Source: Chryseobacterium sp. SN22
GTDB taxonomy: Bacteria; Bacteroidota; Bacteroidia; Flavobacteriales; Weeksellaceae
Length of the DNA stretch: 64,000 bases
Direction: 5' to 3'
Assembly: GCF_008329705.1 (NCBI RefSeq)
Contig: NZ_VTSX01000026.1
Coordinates: forward strand, 1 to 64,000
Each line of letters starts with the position of its first letter. The first letter of the stretch is position 1. Both the position numbers and the translations under genes were made by a program. A model generated the notes under the pieces. That model was given only the letters and a program-made list of their open reading frames with translations. It searched no databases and was not told where the DNA came from. Below, one piece after another: positions 53,447 to 62,838 of the stretch.

Positions 53447-54210
53447 TTTTGGGTTTGCGGTGCTCTGTACGATGAGATTCTTATCAATACCGCCCGCTGA
53501 AACCTCATCAGATCGGCATCGCTGCAAAAACCGTATTTCAGGATATTTCTCCGCTCAAAACCTCCGGCCAAAACATAATAGATGAAATGCTGAATAAAGG
53601 TTTTATCGATTTTAAGATCGGTAAAATATTTTTCGCCCAAAGCATAGGCCAGATAATTGGCAAAGTCCAGGTCGTCCCATTTATCTTTTACTTTACCGAT
53701 GGAAAAGCCCTGCCCTTTCGGCTGTACAAATTCTCCCGGCCTTGCCGCCATAATCCTTGGGTCTGACTTCTGGGACATGTAAACGGCCAGATCGCTTTTC
53801 AGTTTTTCTACTTTTCTCGGAGCATTGAGATTTTTGGAATCGATTTTAAGATCACCTGTCAGGTTTTTCCTAATTTCAACTTCAGCGATAAGCTCGGCTG
53901 CCCTTACCAAAGTGACGTTAACGGACGAACTGATGTTTTCCCTGGTGACATTCTTATTGATCCTTTCATAACCGGTTTTTACAAAACGGAGCTCGTCCCC
54001 TGCCCTTCCCGAAATCATAAAATGCCCGTCGCGGTTGCTTAAAACCCTTTCATCCGTTCTGATATTGATTACTGTAACATCGGGCAACTCATTATTATCC
54101 TCAGAGGTAATTTTCCCGAAGATATAACTCTGGGCACTGATGTTGATGAAAAAAACAGTAAATAAAATAAAGAATAGTTTAATTTTCACGGACAGTTTTT
54201 TATTGAACAA
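53443..54210 (-). CDS. Secreted protein with carboxypeptidase-like regulatory domain (paralogue 2)
   Basis: 255 residues, signal peptide ending near FINISAQ, then GKITSEDNNELPDVTVINIRTDERV as a CarboxypepD_reg-like domain and a helical C-terminal part with AYALGEKYFTDLKIDKTFIQHFIYYVLAGGFERR. Such beta-sandwich domains usually head TonB receptors, but here there is no barrel. The pair is probably a periplasmic or outer-membrane-associated complex; function unknown. Confidence 0.8.
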   Translation of the reverse strand: MFNKKLSVKIKLFFILFTVFFINISAQSYIFGKITSEDNNELPDVTVINIRTDERVLSNRDGHFMISGRAGDELRFVKTGYERINKNVTRENISSSVNVTLVRAAELIAEVEIRKNLTGDLKIDSKNLNAPRKVEKLKSDLAVYMSQKSDPRIMAARPGEFVQPKGQGFSIGKVKDKWDDLDFANYLAYALGEKYFTDLKIDKTFIQHFIYYVLAGGFERRNILKYGFCSDADLMRFQRAVLIRISSYRAPQTQK

Positions 54211-54370
54211 AACTAAAGCTATTTTCAGACTAAACCATAAGTTTAACCACAGTTAACGTGTTTTGGCATTTCTTTTAGAATTTTATTTTTAAAACTGTTA
54301 AATACAGATCTAAAATTGTTAAAATTTGATTTAAAAATTAGCTAACTTGCAGTCTGAATTCTACTTAGTT

Positions 54371-57300
54371 ATGCAAAATTCTTATACGGTAATTAATGCT
54401 TCGGCAGGCTCCGGGAAAACTTATGCTTTGGTCCAGAGGCTTCTGATGATCTGCCTCCGGTATCCTAATCAGCAGCAGTCGATCAGGAATATCCTTGCAT
54501 TAACCTTTACCAATAAGGCGGCCAATGAAATGAAGGAAAGAATCCTGACCTGGCTTGGTAATTTCTCATCTGATCATTTTGCAGAAAACGGGGACTTAAA
54601 GAATATCCAGAAAGCATTTGAGGAAGAGGGTGTAAAAATAACCATTGATGATCTTCATCAACGGGCAAAAAAAATGCTGGATTATGTGCTTCACAATTAT
54701 TCCACCCTGAATATCGGAACGATCGACCGTTTTAATTCGCGGCTGGTAAGAAGCTTTTCTTATGAATTGGGGCTGGCCAAGAATTTCAACCTTGAAATTG
54801 AAGCGGAACCTTACCTGATTGAAGCTGTTGACAAAATGCTCGATCAGATTGGCGAAAACGAAGTCATCTCAAATTCATTCATGGATTATGTAGATTACAG
54901 TCTGGAGAATAATGAGCGGATCAATTTAAATAAAAGCTTATACGGTTCGGCGAAAGAATTTGTAAAAGATATCCATTACGAACATCTTAAGAACAACAAA
55001 GATTTCGATAATACGAATTACGACAATATAAAGAATACCCTCCGGAAAGAAATTGCTTTAAATAAAAAGCAGGCCATTGATCTTGCAACTCAATCCATTG
55101 AACTGTTCAGATCAAAAAATATTGAAATTGAAGATTTTGCACAGGGAAAAAACGGGATCGGAGGCTTTTTCACCAAAGTTCTGGATTTTTATCATCAGAA
55201 AAGGACGGGGTTTCCTTTTCCCACCACTGCAGAAGAATCGGTAATAAACAATTACCGGAAAGGAGCTTCTTCCAAATCCAAACACAAAGAGACTGAGATT
55301 TTAGAAGTACTGGACCAGCTGTTGGAAAACCGGATGCAGCTGATCCTCCTGTATATCGAGACCCAGAAAAAAGAGAAAATTTTATCGGCCCTGCTTCCTT
55401 TAAAAGTGAACAAGGATATCCAGGATGAACTGAAAAAAATTGAGGAAGAAAATGACCTGGTTCTGCTTTCGAAATTCAATATTCTCATCAATGAAAACCT
55501 TAAGAACGAGCCTTCCGCTTTTATTTATGAGAAAGTAGGCTCGCAATTCCAGCATTACTTCTTCGATGAGTTTCAGGATACTTCAGAACTGCAATGGCAG
55601 AACTTTCTCCCGTTGAGAGATCACTCCATTTCCACGGAGAATACTTCTTTCACTTTGGTAGGCGATCCTAAACAGAGCATCTACCGTTTCCGTGGCGGGG
55701 AAAGCAAGCTGATGCTGGACATTATCAATAAAAAAGAAAGGACTCCCAAACAGGCAGATCTCCTGGTACTGAAGGACAACTGGCGGAGCGCCAAAAATAT
55801 CGTTCAGTTTAATAATGAACTTTACAAATACCATTCGGAATATCTGACGGAGGAGCACCGGAATATTTTCGGAACCGACGGCGAGCAGAACCCTAAATCT
55901 TCAATGGACGGCCGTGTAAAAGTCAATCTTATTGAAAATCTTACGAATGAAGATTTCTATAACGATACTTCCGAAAGAATGCGGAAAGACATTCAGGAAA
56001 TTCTGGATAACGGCTTCCGGTTTTCCGACATTACGATTCTCTGCCGCGGCAATTTTGACATCTTCAGTTATTCGCAGAAACTCGGAAACCTCAAAGTATG
56101 TTATCGGGGAGAAGAAACGAATATCAAAACCATCTCGGATAAAGGCCTTACGCTGGAACTGTCCAACACGCTGAAAGCCGTCATCGAATTCCTGAGATGG
56201 GAAATCAATCCCAAGAATAAACCGAATCTGATCATGATGATGTATTACCTGAACAAACTGGGAAGGATTCACATGGCAGATTTCACTTTAGAAATGAAAA
56301 GGATCCTGGAAATCGAAGGCCATGAAGAAGTGCTGCAGTTCATCCGTGAAAACTATTCTTTAAAGTTGAGACAGGATAATTTCCCAAGGTTCAATTTATA
56401 CAATTTCATAGAATATTACATCAACGAATTTTCAGCAGAGAATAAGGAAACCGACTTCCTGCTGAATTTTCTGGAAATGCTTTTCAACTTCACACAGAAT
56501 GCCGGTGCCAGCATCAAGGAATTTCTCAAGTATTGGGATGAAGAGGCTTCGGCCTATACCATTCAGGCTTCGGAAAATATTGATGCCATCCAGATCATGA
56601 CGATCCATAAAGCAAAAGGCCTGGAATTCCCTATTGTTTTTATCCCGATGATGAATAAAAACCGGGATGCCGAATTTACCAACTGGTTTGAAACGGCTAA
56701 CGACAGTGTGCTGAGATCAGTGAACATCAATCAGTTCAGTAAAAATCTTGAAGTATATGATGAAGAGATTGAAATTTTCAACAAACAGAATGCTTATAAA
56801 AATATGGTGGACAGGTTGTGCCTGCAATATGTAGCGACTACAAGACCTGTAGAGCAACTGTTTTTTTATATTCAGAAAGCCAACAAGACCTCAAATAATC
56901 TGGAGCTGCTGGACTTCCTGCAGTCTAAGAATCCTGAAGCCCTCGATGAATTCGACGTCTATGAAACCCATGCTGAAATGCTGAAAAAATATTCGAAAGA
57001 TAAAACCTCCCATTTTGAAACCAAGGATATCCCGGCCCTAAAGAATGTCAACGAGAAGAATACTTCCATTAAAATTGCCACGCCCTCAAAAAATTACCAG
57101 GTCCGGGTGGAAAAAGTAAGGATCGGGCTTTTTGTTCACGAACTGCTGTCGCAGATCAATACGGCAAAAGATATCCGCAAAGTCCTGGAATGTTATGTTC
57201 TGGAAGGTCACATTACGATCGAAGAAAGCAAAAAAATTCATAAAAACCTGGAAGAGATCATATTGGATAACGCTGAATTTTTCGGTGAACAATGGGAAGT

Positions 57301-57511
57301 GATTAATGAAAAGGATATTATGATCACGGAAAACGGGGAAAGCCGCGTCTACCGGCCCGACCGTATCCTCAGAAACCGGGAAGGCTATATTATTGTTGAT
57401 TTCAAAACAGGTGATCCATCGGCAAAGGATGAAAGGCAGATCGGACATTATAAAAACATCCTGGAAAAGCTGGGAAGGAAAGTTCTGAAAACGCAGTTGA
57501 TTTATTTATAA
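54371..57511 (+). CDS. UvrD/RecB-type helicase-nuclease (AddA-like)
   Basis: 1046 residues from the ATG at 54371. Walker A INASAGSGKTYALVQR (8-23), Walker B in FFDEFQDTS, motif LVGDPKQSIYRFRGGE, IQIMTIHKAKGLEFPIVFIP, VATTRPVEQLFF, and a C-terminal RecB-like nuclease with YRPDRIL and VIVDFKTG-type motif (YIIVDFKTGDPS). This is the AddA subunit of double-strand-break resection. No AddB-like gene lies beside it in the window. Confidence 0.92.
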   Translation: MQNSYTVINASAGSGKTYALVQRLLMICLRYPNQQQSIRNILALTFTNKAANEMKERILTWLGNFSSDHFAENGDLKNIQKAFEEEGVKITIDDLHQRAKKMLDYVLHNYSTLNIGTIDRFNSRLVRSFSYELGLAKNFNLEIEAEPYLIEAVDKMLDQIGENEVISNSFMDYVDYSLENNERINLNKSLYGSAKEFVKDIHYEHLKNNKDFDNTNYDNIKNTLRKEIALNKKQAIDLATQSIELFRSKNIEIEDFAQGKNGIGGFFTKVLDFYHQKRTGFPFPTTAEESVINNYRKGASSKSKHKETEILEVLDQLLENRMQLILLYIETQKKEKILSALLPLKVNKDIQDELKKIEEENDLVLLSKFNILINENLKNEPSAFIYEKVGSQFQHYFFDEFQDTSELQWQNFLPLRDHSISTENTSFTLVGDPKQSIYRFRGGESKLMLDIINKKERTPKQADLLVLKDNWRSAKNIVQFNNELYKYHSEYLTEEHRNIFGTDGEQNPKSSMDGRVKVNLIENLTNEDFYNDTSERMRKDIQEILDNGFRFSDITILCRGNFDIFSYSQKLGNLKVCYRGEETNIKTISDKGLTLELSNTLKAVIEFLRWEINPKNKPNLIMMMYYLNKLGRIHMADFTLEMKRILEIEGHEEVLQFIRENYSLKLRQDNFPRFNLYNFIEYYINEFSAENKETDFLLNFLEMLFNFTQNAGASIKEFLKYWDEEASAYTIQASENIDAIQIMTIHKAKGLEFPIVFIPMMNKNRDAEFTNWFETANDSVLRSVNINQFSKNLEVYDEEIEIFNKQNAYKNMVDRLCLQYVATTRPVEQLFFYIQKANKTSNNLELLDFLQSKNPEALDEFDVYETHAEMLKKYSKDKTSHFETKDIPALKNVNEKNTSIKIATPSKNYQVRVEKVRIGLFVHELLSQINTAKDIRKVLECYVLEGHITIEESKKIHKNLEEIILDNAEFFGEQWEVINEKDIMITENGESRVYRPDRILRNREGYIIVDFKTGDPSAKDERQIGHYKNILEKLGRKVLKTQLIYL

Positions 57512-57573
57512 AACTGCTGTAAGTAAAGTTGATTTACACGCTGAATTTAATCTCGAAAAAAAAATTAAGCATA

Positions 57574-57606
57574 ATAAAAGTGGACTTTTTTAAGCCCACT
57601 TTTATC
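57574..57606. terminator. Bidirectional terminator AddA / ferritin
   Basis: 10-bp stem ATAAAAGTGG (57574-57583) with CCACTTTTAT (57596-57605), extended inside by a few pairs after one mismatch. Confidence 0.85.
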
Positions 57607-57620
57607 TGTATTTTAAATAA

Positions 57621-58130
57621 TTACGCCGTAGCATCCGGAGTGAAAACCCGTTGCGCCAGTTCCTGATCGAAAAGATACAGCGCGGAAGGATTGTCGCTGA
57701 CCATTTTTATTTTGGTTACCAGCTGTGAAGCGCTCGCTTCCTCTTCCACCTGCTCGTTGATGAACCACTGAAGGAAAGAAGTGGTGGCAAAATCGCCTTC
57801 GTCATTGGCATTCTTTACAATGTTGAAAATACTTTTGGTAACCACTTTTTCGTGGGCTAATGCTTTTTCAAAGATGTCGATGGCATTCGCAAATTCATGC
57901 GGCGGCTTCGGGATTTCTCCGATGATGATTTCTCCGCCTACATCATTTAAATAGTCAAACATCTTATCTGCATGCATCAGTTCTTCCTTGCTTTGTACTC
58001 TGAAATAATTGGCAATTCCGTCAAGGTCTTTTCCGGAAAACCATGCAGACATTGAAAGATAATATTGTGCCGCATACTGTTCGTGGGCTATCTGTTCATT
58101 AATTAATCCTGCAATTTTTTCGCTTACCAT
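57621..58130 (-). CDS. ftnA: Ferritin
   Basis: 169 residues, bacterial non-haem ferritin. Four-helix bundle with ferroxidase ligands in LINEQIAHEQYAAQYYLSMSAWF, KEELMHADKMFDYL and FLQWFINEQVEEEAS. Stores iron as a 24-mer. Has one of the clearest promoters in the window. Confidence 0.95.
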   Translation of the reverse strand: MVSEKIAGLINEQIAHEQYAAQYYLSMSAWFSGKDLDGIANYFRVQSKEELMHADKMFDYLNDVGGEIIIGEIPKPPHEFANAIDIFEKALAHEKVVTKSIFNIVKNANDEGDFATTSFLQWFINEQVEEEASASQLVTKIKMVSDNPSALYLFDQELAQRVFTPDATA

Positions 58131-58148
58131 AAGTCATAAATTTACTGC

Positions 58149-58179
58149 CAAAATTAGGGAATAAAACCCCGAAATCAAA
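58149..58179 (-). promoter_or_regulatory. Ferritin promoter
   Basis: Minus strand TTTG (58179-58176), 19-base spacer, TAATTTTG (58156-58149): a complete Bacteroidota promoter 18 bases before the ATG. Confidence 0.8.
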
Positions 58180-58202
58180 GGTTTTACCTAAAATTAATAA
58201 AA

Positions 58203-58226
58203 AGAGCGGAATACATTCCGCTCTCA
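58203..58226 (-). terminator. Terminator of the Spy-like gene
   Basis: Perfect 10-bp stem AGAGCGGAAT/ATTCCGCTCT (58203-58212 with 58215-58224), followed on the minus strand by a T run. Confidence 0.88.
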
Positions 58227-58259
58227 CACACATTAAAAAAAACACAAATTATAAACTAC

Positions 58260-58721
58260 TTAGTTTGCTTGCGGAGCCGTATTCATCGGCTTATGCATTC
58301 TCGGCCCCTTCATTCCTTTTTCTTTCATTGCCATTCTTCTCTGCTCCATTTTTGCTTTTCGGTCAGCCTGCCATTTATCATACTGTTGTGGAGTAAGAAT
58401 CTGCTTCATTTCCGCATCCCTCTGTGCCCTCTTGGCTTTCATCTGCTCCATTCTTGCCTGTCTTTCGCCTTTGTTTTTTTCAAACTCAGCTTTCATTTCC
58501 GCTTTCTTCCGATCCTGAAGTGCCCTGATCTTATCTACCTGACCCTGGTTCAGGTTTAAATCTTTCTGCATCTGGGCCAGATGCTCCTGCTCTCTCTGCT
58601 GGAATTTTTCTTTCATCTCTGCCCTTTTGGCCTGTCTTTCCTGAGAAGTCGGAGCTGTTTGCTGAGCCATTGCGAAACTTCCTATTCCGATAAATGCTAT
58701 TGCTAAAACTAACTTTTTCAT
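58260..58721 (-). CDS. Spy-like periplasmic protein
   Basis: 153 residues, signal peptide ending SFAMAQQ, then a highly charged helical body rich in Lys, Glu, Gln and Met with LNLNQGQVDKIRALQDR and ILTPQQYDKWQADR (LTxxQ-type motifs). Resembles Spy/CpxP/DUF4890 family periplasmic chaperones. Metal binding by the Met/His-rich tail (MAMKEKGMKGPRMHKPM) is possible. Confidence 0.82.
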   Translation of the reverse strand: MKKLVLAIAFIGIGSFAMAQQTAPTSQERQAKRAEMKEKFQQREQEHLAQMQKDLNLNQGQVDKIRALQDRKKAEMKAEFEKNKGERQARMEQMKAKRAQRDAEMKQILTPQQYDKWQADRKAKMEQRRMAMKEKGMKGPRMHKPMNTAPQAN

Positions 58722-58846
58722 ATTCTTAAATCTTTAATTATTTCTTTTATATCTTTTTGATTATCCGTTAAATTAAAAGTTAAAACCAAAAATTCATAAT
58801 TAATGTTAAATTTAAATATTAATTATTCAAATAAATTAAATAAAAA

Positions 58847-58872
58847 GAGCAGATCCTAAAATCTGCCCTCAC
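58847..58872 (-). terminator. Terminator of the Asn/Gly-rich protein gene
   Basis: GGGCAGATTTTAGGATCTGCTCT on the minus strand forms a CAGAT/ATCTG stem with extended flanks, followed by TTTTT. Its flanks match those of the terminator at 58203-58226. Confidence 0.75.
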
Positions 58873-58897
58873 ACCACTTAAATATAATATATGAAAT

Positions 58898-59923
58898 TTA
58901 ATTTTTTGCAAATCCGTTTCGGAAGCCGCCGTTTCCTCTGCTTTCTCCACCTCCTCTGTTTTGTTGCTGGGGCTGGCTTTCACTTCTCCTGAAACCACCA
59001 TCATTTCTGAAACTGCCTCCATTATTCTCTCGTCTCGGAGCTTCTTCCCTTCTGCCTTCTCCGCCTCTGAAACCGCCTCCGCGATTACCGCCGTTGTTTT
59101 CAATTCTTTCGGTACGTTCTGTGCGGAATCCTCCGTTGCCTCTCATTCCGTCAGCTTTCATTCCTCCGTTGTTTCCGTTTCCTCTGAAGCCGCCATTATT
59201 TCTGATTCCCGGATTATCATTTCTGAAAACCGGATTTCTGTTTTCATTCTGATTGCGGAATCCGCCGTTGCCATCTCTTACTCCACCTCTGAATCCGTTA
59301 TTCGGTCGGTCACTTCCTCTCACAATATTGAACGTCGGGTTATCCATTCTTCGGAATCTTGCCCGGTCTACCCTGTAGATATTGATGTTTACATTCCGGT
59401 AACGGGGCATCGGCCTGCAGATCGCTCCGTAATGAGTCCTCCTGTAATTCTGGAAATACACCACCGGGCTGCACCCTCTGTAGTAATTATTCTGGAATAC
59501 AACGAAAACCCTAGGCCCCATGATTCTCTGCAAGGCATAGAACCGGTCGTAATACCATCGGTCCGGATTGTAGCGGTAGAAATTATTCCAGGTACTGAAA
59601 TTCCCGTACAGGTTGTTCAATCTCATGATCTGGTCTACCTGCCAGCGGTTGAGCCTGTTCTGAGCAAAGAAAATATTCCAGTCGATATTGATGATGCTGC
59701 TCCTGTAATCATTATAATTGGTCATATAGTAATCTTGCGGATAATAATCCTGCGGATAATCGTAATAATAATCATCAGGGAAATAATTCTGATCATCCTG
59801 ATCACTGTAATATCCTCCGTCATTGTCATAATAGCCATCATCGTTCCAGCCATTATTGGGATACTGTTGAGCAAACGACAATGTCGCAATACCCAAAGCA
59901 AAACCGATCAATATTTTTTTCAT
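58898..59923 (-). CDS. Secreted Asn/Gly/Arg/Tyr-rich protein
   Basis: 341 residues with signal peptide (MKKILIGFALGIATLSFAQQ). An Asp/Tyr/Gln-rich N-terminal stretch (DDGYYDNDGGYYSDQDDQNY, PQDYYPQDYY) leads to a central folded segment (residues about 75-200) and a low-complexity tail of GGFRG/NNGG repeats. Probably extracellular or surface-bound; no enzymatic motif. Function unknown. Confidence 0.8.
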   Translation of the reverse strand: MKKILIGFALGIATLSFAQQYPNNGWNDDGYYDNDGGYYSDQDDQNYFPDDYYYDYPQDYYPQDYYMTNYNDYRSSIINIDWNIFFAQNRLNRWQVDQIMRLNNLYGNFSTWNNFYRYNPDRWYYDRFYALQRIMGPRVFVVFQNNYYRGCSPVVYFQNYRRTHYGAICRPMPRYRNVNINIYRVDRARFRRMDNPTFNIVRGSDRPNNGFRGGVRDGNGGFRNQNENRNPVFRNDNPGIRNNGGFRGNGNNGGMKADGMRGNGGFRTERTERIENNGGNRGGGFRGGEGRREEAPRRENNGGSFRNDGGFRRSESQPQQQNRGGGESRGNGGFRNGFAKN

Positions 59924-59984
59924 TTCTATAGTCGTTAATTGGTTAATATAGCAGAATTCTTAATTCTATCTTTTTGATATAAAT

Positions 59985-60024
59985 AAAAAAAAGAAGTTAA
60001 ATCATATGATAAAACTTCTTTTAA
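59985..60024 (-). terminator. malQ terminator
   Basis: AAAAGAAGTT (59989-59998) with AACTTCTTTT (60013-60022); the loop contains the palindrome ATCATATGAT, which extends the stem. Confidence 0.85.
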
Positions 60025-60059
60025 TTTATTATTAACTATTTGATAATCAAATATTAAAT

Positions 60060-62711
60060 TTACAATCTTCCGCTATCTTTTACCCAATAGGCTATTTTAG
60101 CATTAAAATCGGGCTGATTTTTCAAGTCTTCCAGATTAAGGTGCATCCTGTATCTCCAGTAATGCGGAAACACGGCAGGATTGTTGATCCGCTCGTTATC
60201 CGTTTTCGGATTTACCAGCTGTTGATCGGTAGCCAGAAATTCCTGGATCGGGAAAATAGCCAGCATGGCATTGTTATAAAGATGCTGCTTCATGATGATT
60301 TCCGCCAGATAAGTATCGAGTTCTTCAGGCGCTTTCCCATATTGTCCCAGCTGCTGATTGAAATATTGCTGTATTAAATCCGGATTTTCTTTCCACCATT
60401 GTCGTAATGTAGAGCTGTCATGAGAAGAAGCTGTTACCACATTCAGGTATCCTGCATTTTTCGGATTATAGAAAGGAATGTTGTCGGAAGGCATCCGCTG
60501 AACTTTTAAAGCCACAATCGCCAGCTCATCCATCACTTCCGGAACACAATCCGGCACAAGGCCCAGATCTTCTCCGCAGATCAGCATTTTTGTTGCATTC
60601 AGGATGACAGGAAGTTTTTCCATAGCTTTTTCCTTCCACAGAGGGTCCTGCCTTTTGAAAAAATAATCATTGTACAGATCATAGATTGCTTTCTTTTCCC
60701 AATCTGACAGATGATGATAGGAATCGGTATGGAACACATTAAACCTCGGATGATAGGCCACCTGACCGTCTCGCTCTTCCACTAAGAACAGAACATTGGC
60801 ACAAAGAGAGATCAGCTGTTCTTCGATCGGGCTTCCAGGGTTTCTTTTAAAGAAATCAGATAATTTCCTCTGGGTATCGAATTCTTCTTTAAAGGAATAG
60901 GTACCGTCATGATTGTTGCTGATAAACTCCAGGGCTTTTCCGTTATTCTCTCCGAAATAATTCCACAGAATCTGATCATTGATAAACGGCTTGCAGTACC
61001 TGTCGAAATTAAACGGAATATGGCGCGCATCAAGTTCGTCCAGCGTCACCGGAACAGCAGGATAAAAATAGCCCAGAATTCCCTGAGTAGCCGAAACCGG
61101 CATTCTCCAGATTCTGAAAAAACCCAGAATATGGTCGATCCTCATGGCATCGAAATACTGCTCTAAGGCCTTAAACCTGTTTTTCCACCATTGGTAATCG
61201 TCCGCTTTCATGGCTTCCCAATTGTACGTCGGGAATTCCCAGTTCTGCCCAAGTTCCGTAAACTGATCCGGCGGTGCACCGGCCTGGAAATCCATCCCGA
61301 AAAGTTCGGGTTCTGTCCAGGCTTCTACGGAATGCCTGTAAATCCCGATCGGCAAATCCCCTTTTACGGAAATTCCCAAACCATGGGTATAATCAATAGC
61401 CTCTTTTAATTGCCTATGAAGCTGGTACTGCACCCAGGCATGCAGCATGGAAGCATCGTAATCCTTACTTTTTGCCGTAAAGAAAGCGGATACTTTTCCT
61501 GCAATATATTTTTTGTGGGTTTTCCACTCGTTAAAGTTAGGTGTTCTGTATTTATCCCTCAGCACACAGAAAGCTGCGTATGGTATCAGCCAGTTTTCAT
61601 TGTCTTTGATGAACTTTTTGAAGTTCCGGTCTTTGTAAATTTTTTCTTTATCTTCATAAAAAACAGCTTTCAGGTATTTCCATTTTCCTGAAATCATTTT
61701 TTCATAATCGATGAGTTCCAGTGCATTCAGCTCAGCTTTCTCCGTGCGGTATTCTTCCAACAGATGTTCCGGCAGTTTAAAATCCAGATGTTCCAGTGAA
61801 ATATACTGTGGATGCAGAGCATATACTGAAACGGCAGCGTAAGGATAAGAATCCGTCCAGGAATAATTGGCGGTGGTATCATTGATCGGGAGGATCTGGA
61901 TAATCCCGAGCCCGGTTTCATTCGACCAGTCTGCCAGTTTCTTCAGGTCGGAAAATTCACCGACCCCAAATCCGTCTTCCGTCCTCAGAGCGAAAATCGG
62001 AACCGCAACCCCTGCATCGTGATACATCTGGTAAAGCTTGAATTTAAAATAATGATCGGAGACGATGTGCAGAACATCTTTCTGCTGATTGGGTACGGCA
62101 AACCGGTTTTCGCCGCTCTCCACATCCATCACTTTTCCTTCAGCACTGTTGTAAAGCGCATATTTGTACTGGATGGATTCGTTCTCCTGAATTTCAAGCG
62201 AAGTTTCCCACACGCCGAAATCGGTCTGAGCAAGATGAATTACTTTATTGTAATCCCAATTCCCCAATGAAGCCGTACTTCCCAGCAGAACAATTTTCCA
62301 ATCCTGATGATATAACGGGGCTTCTATCCTGAACAAATGCGTGTGCTTTTTCAGAACCGAAATTCTTTCGGGCTTAAATGTATTGAGCTTGTTGTAAAGA
62401 ATTTTATTGTTTAAATAATTTTCCGGAAAATTTTTATTGTTCCATTCGTCGGAAATGACAAATTCTTTGTAGTTGTGCGGAAAATTCAGCCGGTGCGGAA
62501 TAAACTCTTCCCGGAGTATTTTTCCCCTGTCGTCCACCAGCCGGTATTGATAGGTAATCATTCTGGAAAAATAATCCACTTCGCATTTCCACCATCCATT
62601 TTCCCCGTAAAACATAGGATGAATCTGCTGTACTGCAACTTCATCATTGATCACCAATTGCAGCTGCTCTCCGATTTTTGTGTTGTAACCTACATTAAAA
62701 TATAGCTTCAT
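60060..62711 (-). CDS. malQ: 4-alpha-glucanotransferase with N-terminal CBM20 domains
   Basis: 883 residues. Two N-terminal CBM20-type starch-binding domains (about 1-110 and 125-240, with HQDWKIVLLGSTASLGNWDYNKVI as the second), then a GH77 domain (GVGEFSDLKKLADWSNETGLGIIQILPINDT, MRIDHILGFFRIWRMP, ICGEDLGLVPDCVPEVM with the catalytic acid and nucleophile). It moves maltooligosaccharides between glucans. No T9SS or signal sequence, so cytoplasmic. Confidence 0.95.
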   Translation of the reverse strand: MKLYFNVGYNTKIGEQLQLVINDEVAVQQIHPMFYGENGWWKCEVDYFSRMITYQYRLVDDRGKILREEFIPHRLNFPHNYKEFVISDEWNNKNFPENYLNNKILYNKLNTFKPERISVLKKHTHLFRIEAPLYHQDWKIVLLGSTASLGNWDYNKVIHLAQTDFGVWETSLEIQENESIQYKYALYNSAEGKVMDVESGENRFAVPNQQKDVLHIVSDHYFKFKLYQMYHDAGVAVPIFALRTEDGFGVGEFSDLKKLADWSNETGLGIIQILPINDTTANYSWTDSYPYAAVSVYALHPQYISLEHLDFKLPEHLLEEYRTEKAELNALELIDYEKMISGKWKYLKAVFYEDKEKIYKDRNFKKFIKDNENWLIPYAAFCVLRDKYRTPNFNEWKTHKKYIAGKVSAFFTAKSKDYDASMLHAWVQYQLHRQLKEAIDYTHGLGISVKGDLPIGIYRHSVEAWTEPELFGMDFQAGAPPDQFTELGQNWEFPTYNWEAMKADDYQWWKNRFKALEQYFDAMRIDHILGFFRIWRMPVSATQGILGYFYPAVPVTLDELDARHIPFNFDRYCKPFINDQILWNYFGENNGKALEFISNNHDGTYSFKEEFDTQRKLSDFFKRNPGSPIEEQLISLCANVLFLVEERDGQVAYHPRFNVFHTDSYHHLSDWEKKAIYDLYNDYFFKRQDPLWKEKAMEKLPVILNATKMLICGEDLGLVPDCVPEVMDELAIVALKVQRMPSDNIPFYNPKNAGYLNVVTASSHDSSTLRQWWKENPDLIQQYFNQQLGQYGKAPEELDTYLAEIIMKQHLYNNAMLAIFPIQEFLATDQQLVNPKTDNERINNPAVFPHYWRYRMHLNLEDLKNQPDFNAKIAYWVKDSGRL

Positions 62712-62781
62712 TTATATCTTTTTTATAAAAATACGTTATAATACTGAGAAAGAAGTCTTTTGAATATCAAATATTCATTAA

Positions 62782-62815
62782 AAAAACCTTTCCAAAAAGG
62801 ATTGAAAAGGTTTTT
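62782..62815 (-). terminator. Terminator between the T9SS gene and malQ
   Basis: 10-bp stem AAAAACCTTT (62782-62791) with AAAGGTTTTT (62806-62815), minus-strand T run. Confidence 0.88.
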
Positions 62816-62838
62816 AAATTTTTATCTATACGCAAAGA

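Noticed and set aside
52658..54210. Tandem CarboxypepD_reg proteins as a SusC-like TonB receptor pair
   Set aside because: No TonB plug or barrel; each is only about 260 residues.
58961..59938. Long plus-strand open frame of 325 residues opposite the Asn/Gly-rich gene
   Set aside because: Low-complexity Ser/Ile/Val-rich mirror of the real minus-strand gene, which has a signal peptide and a terminator.
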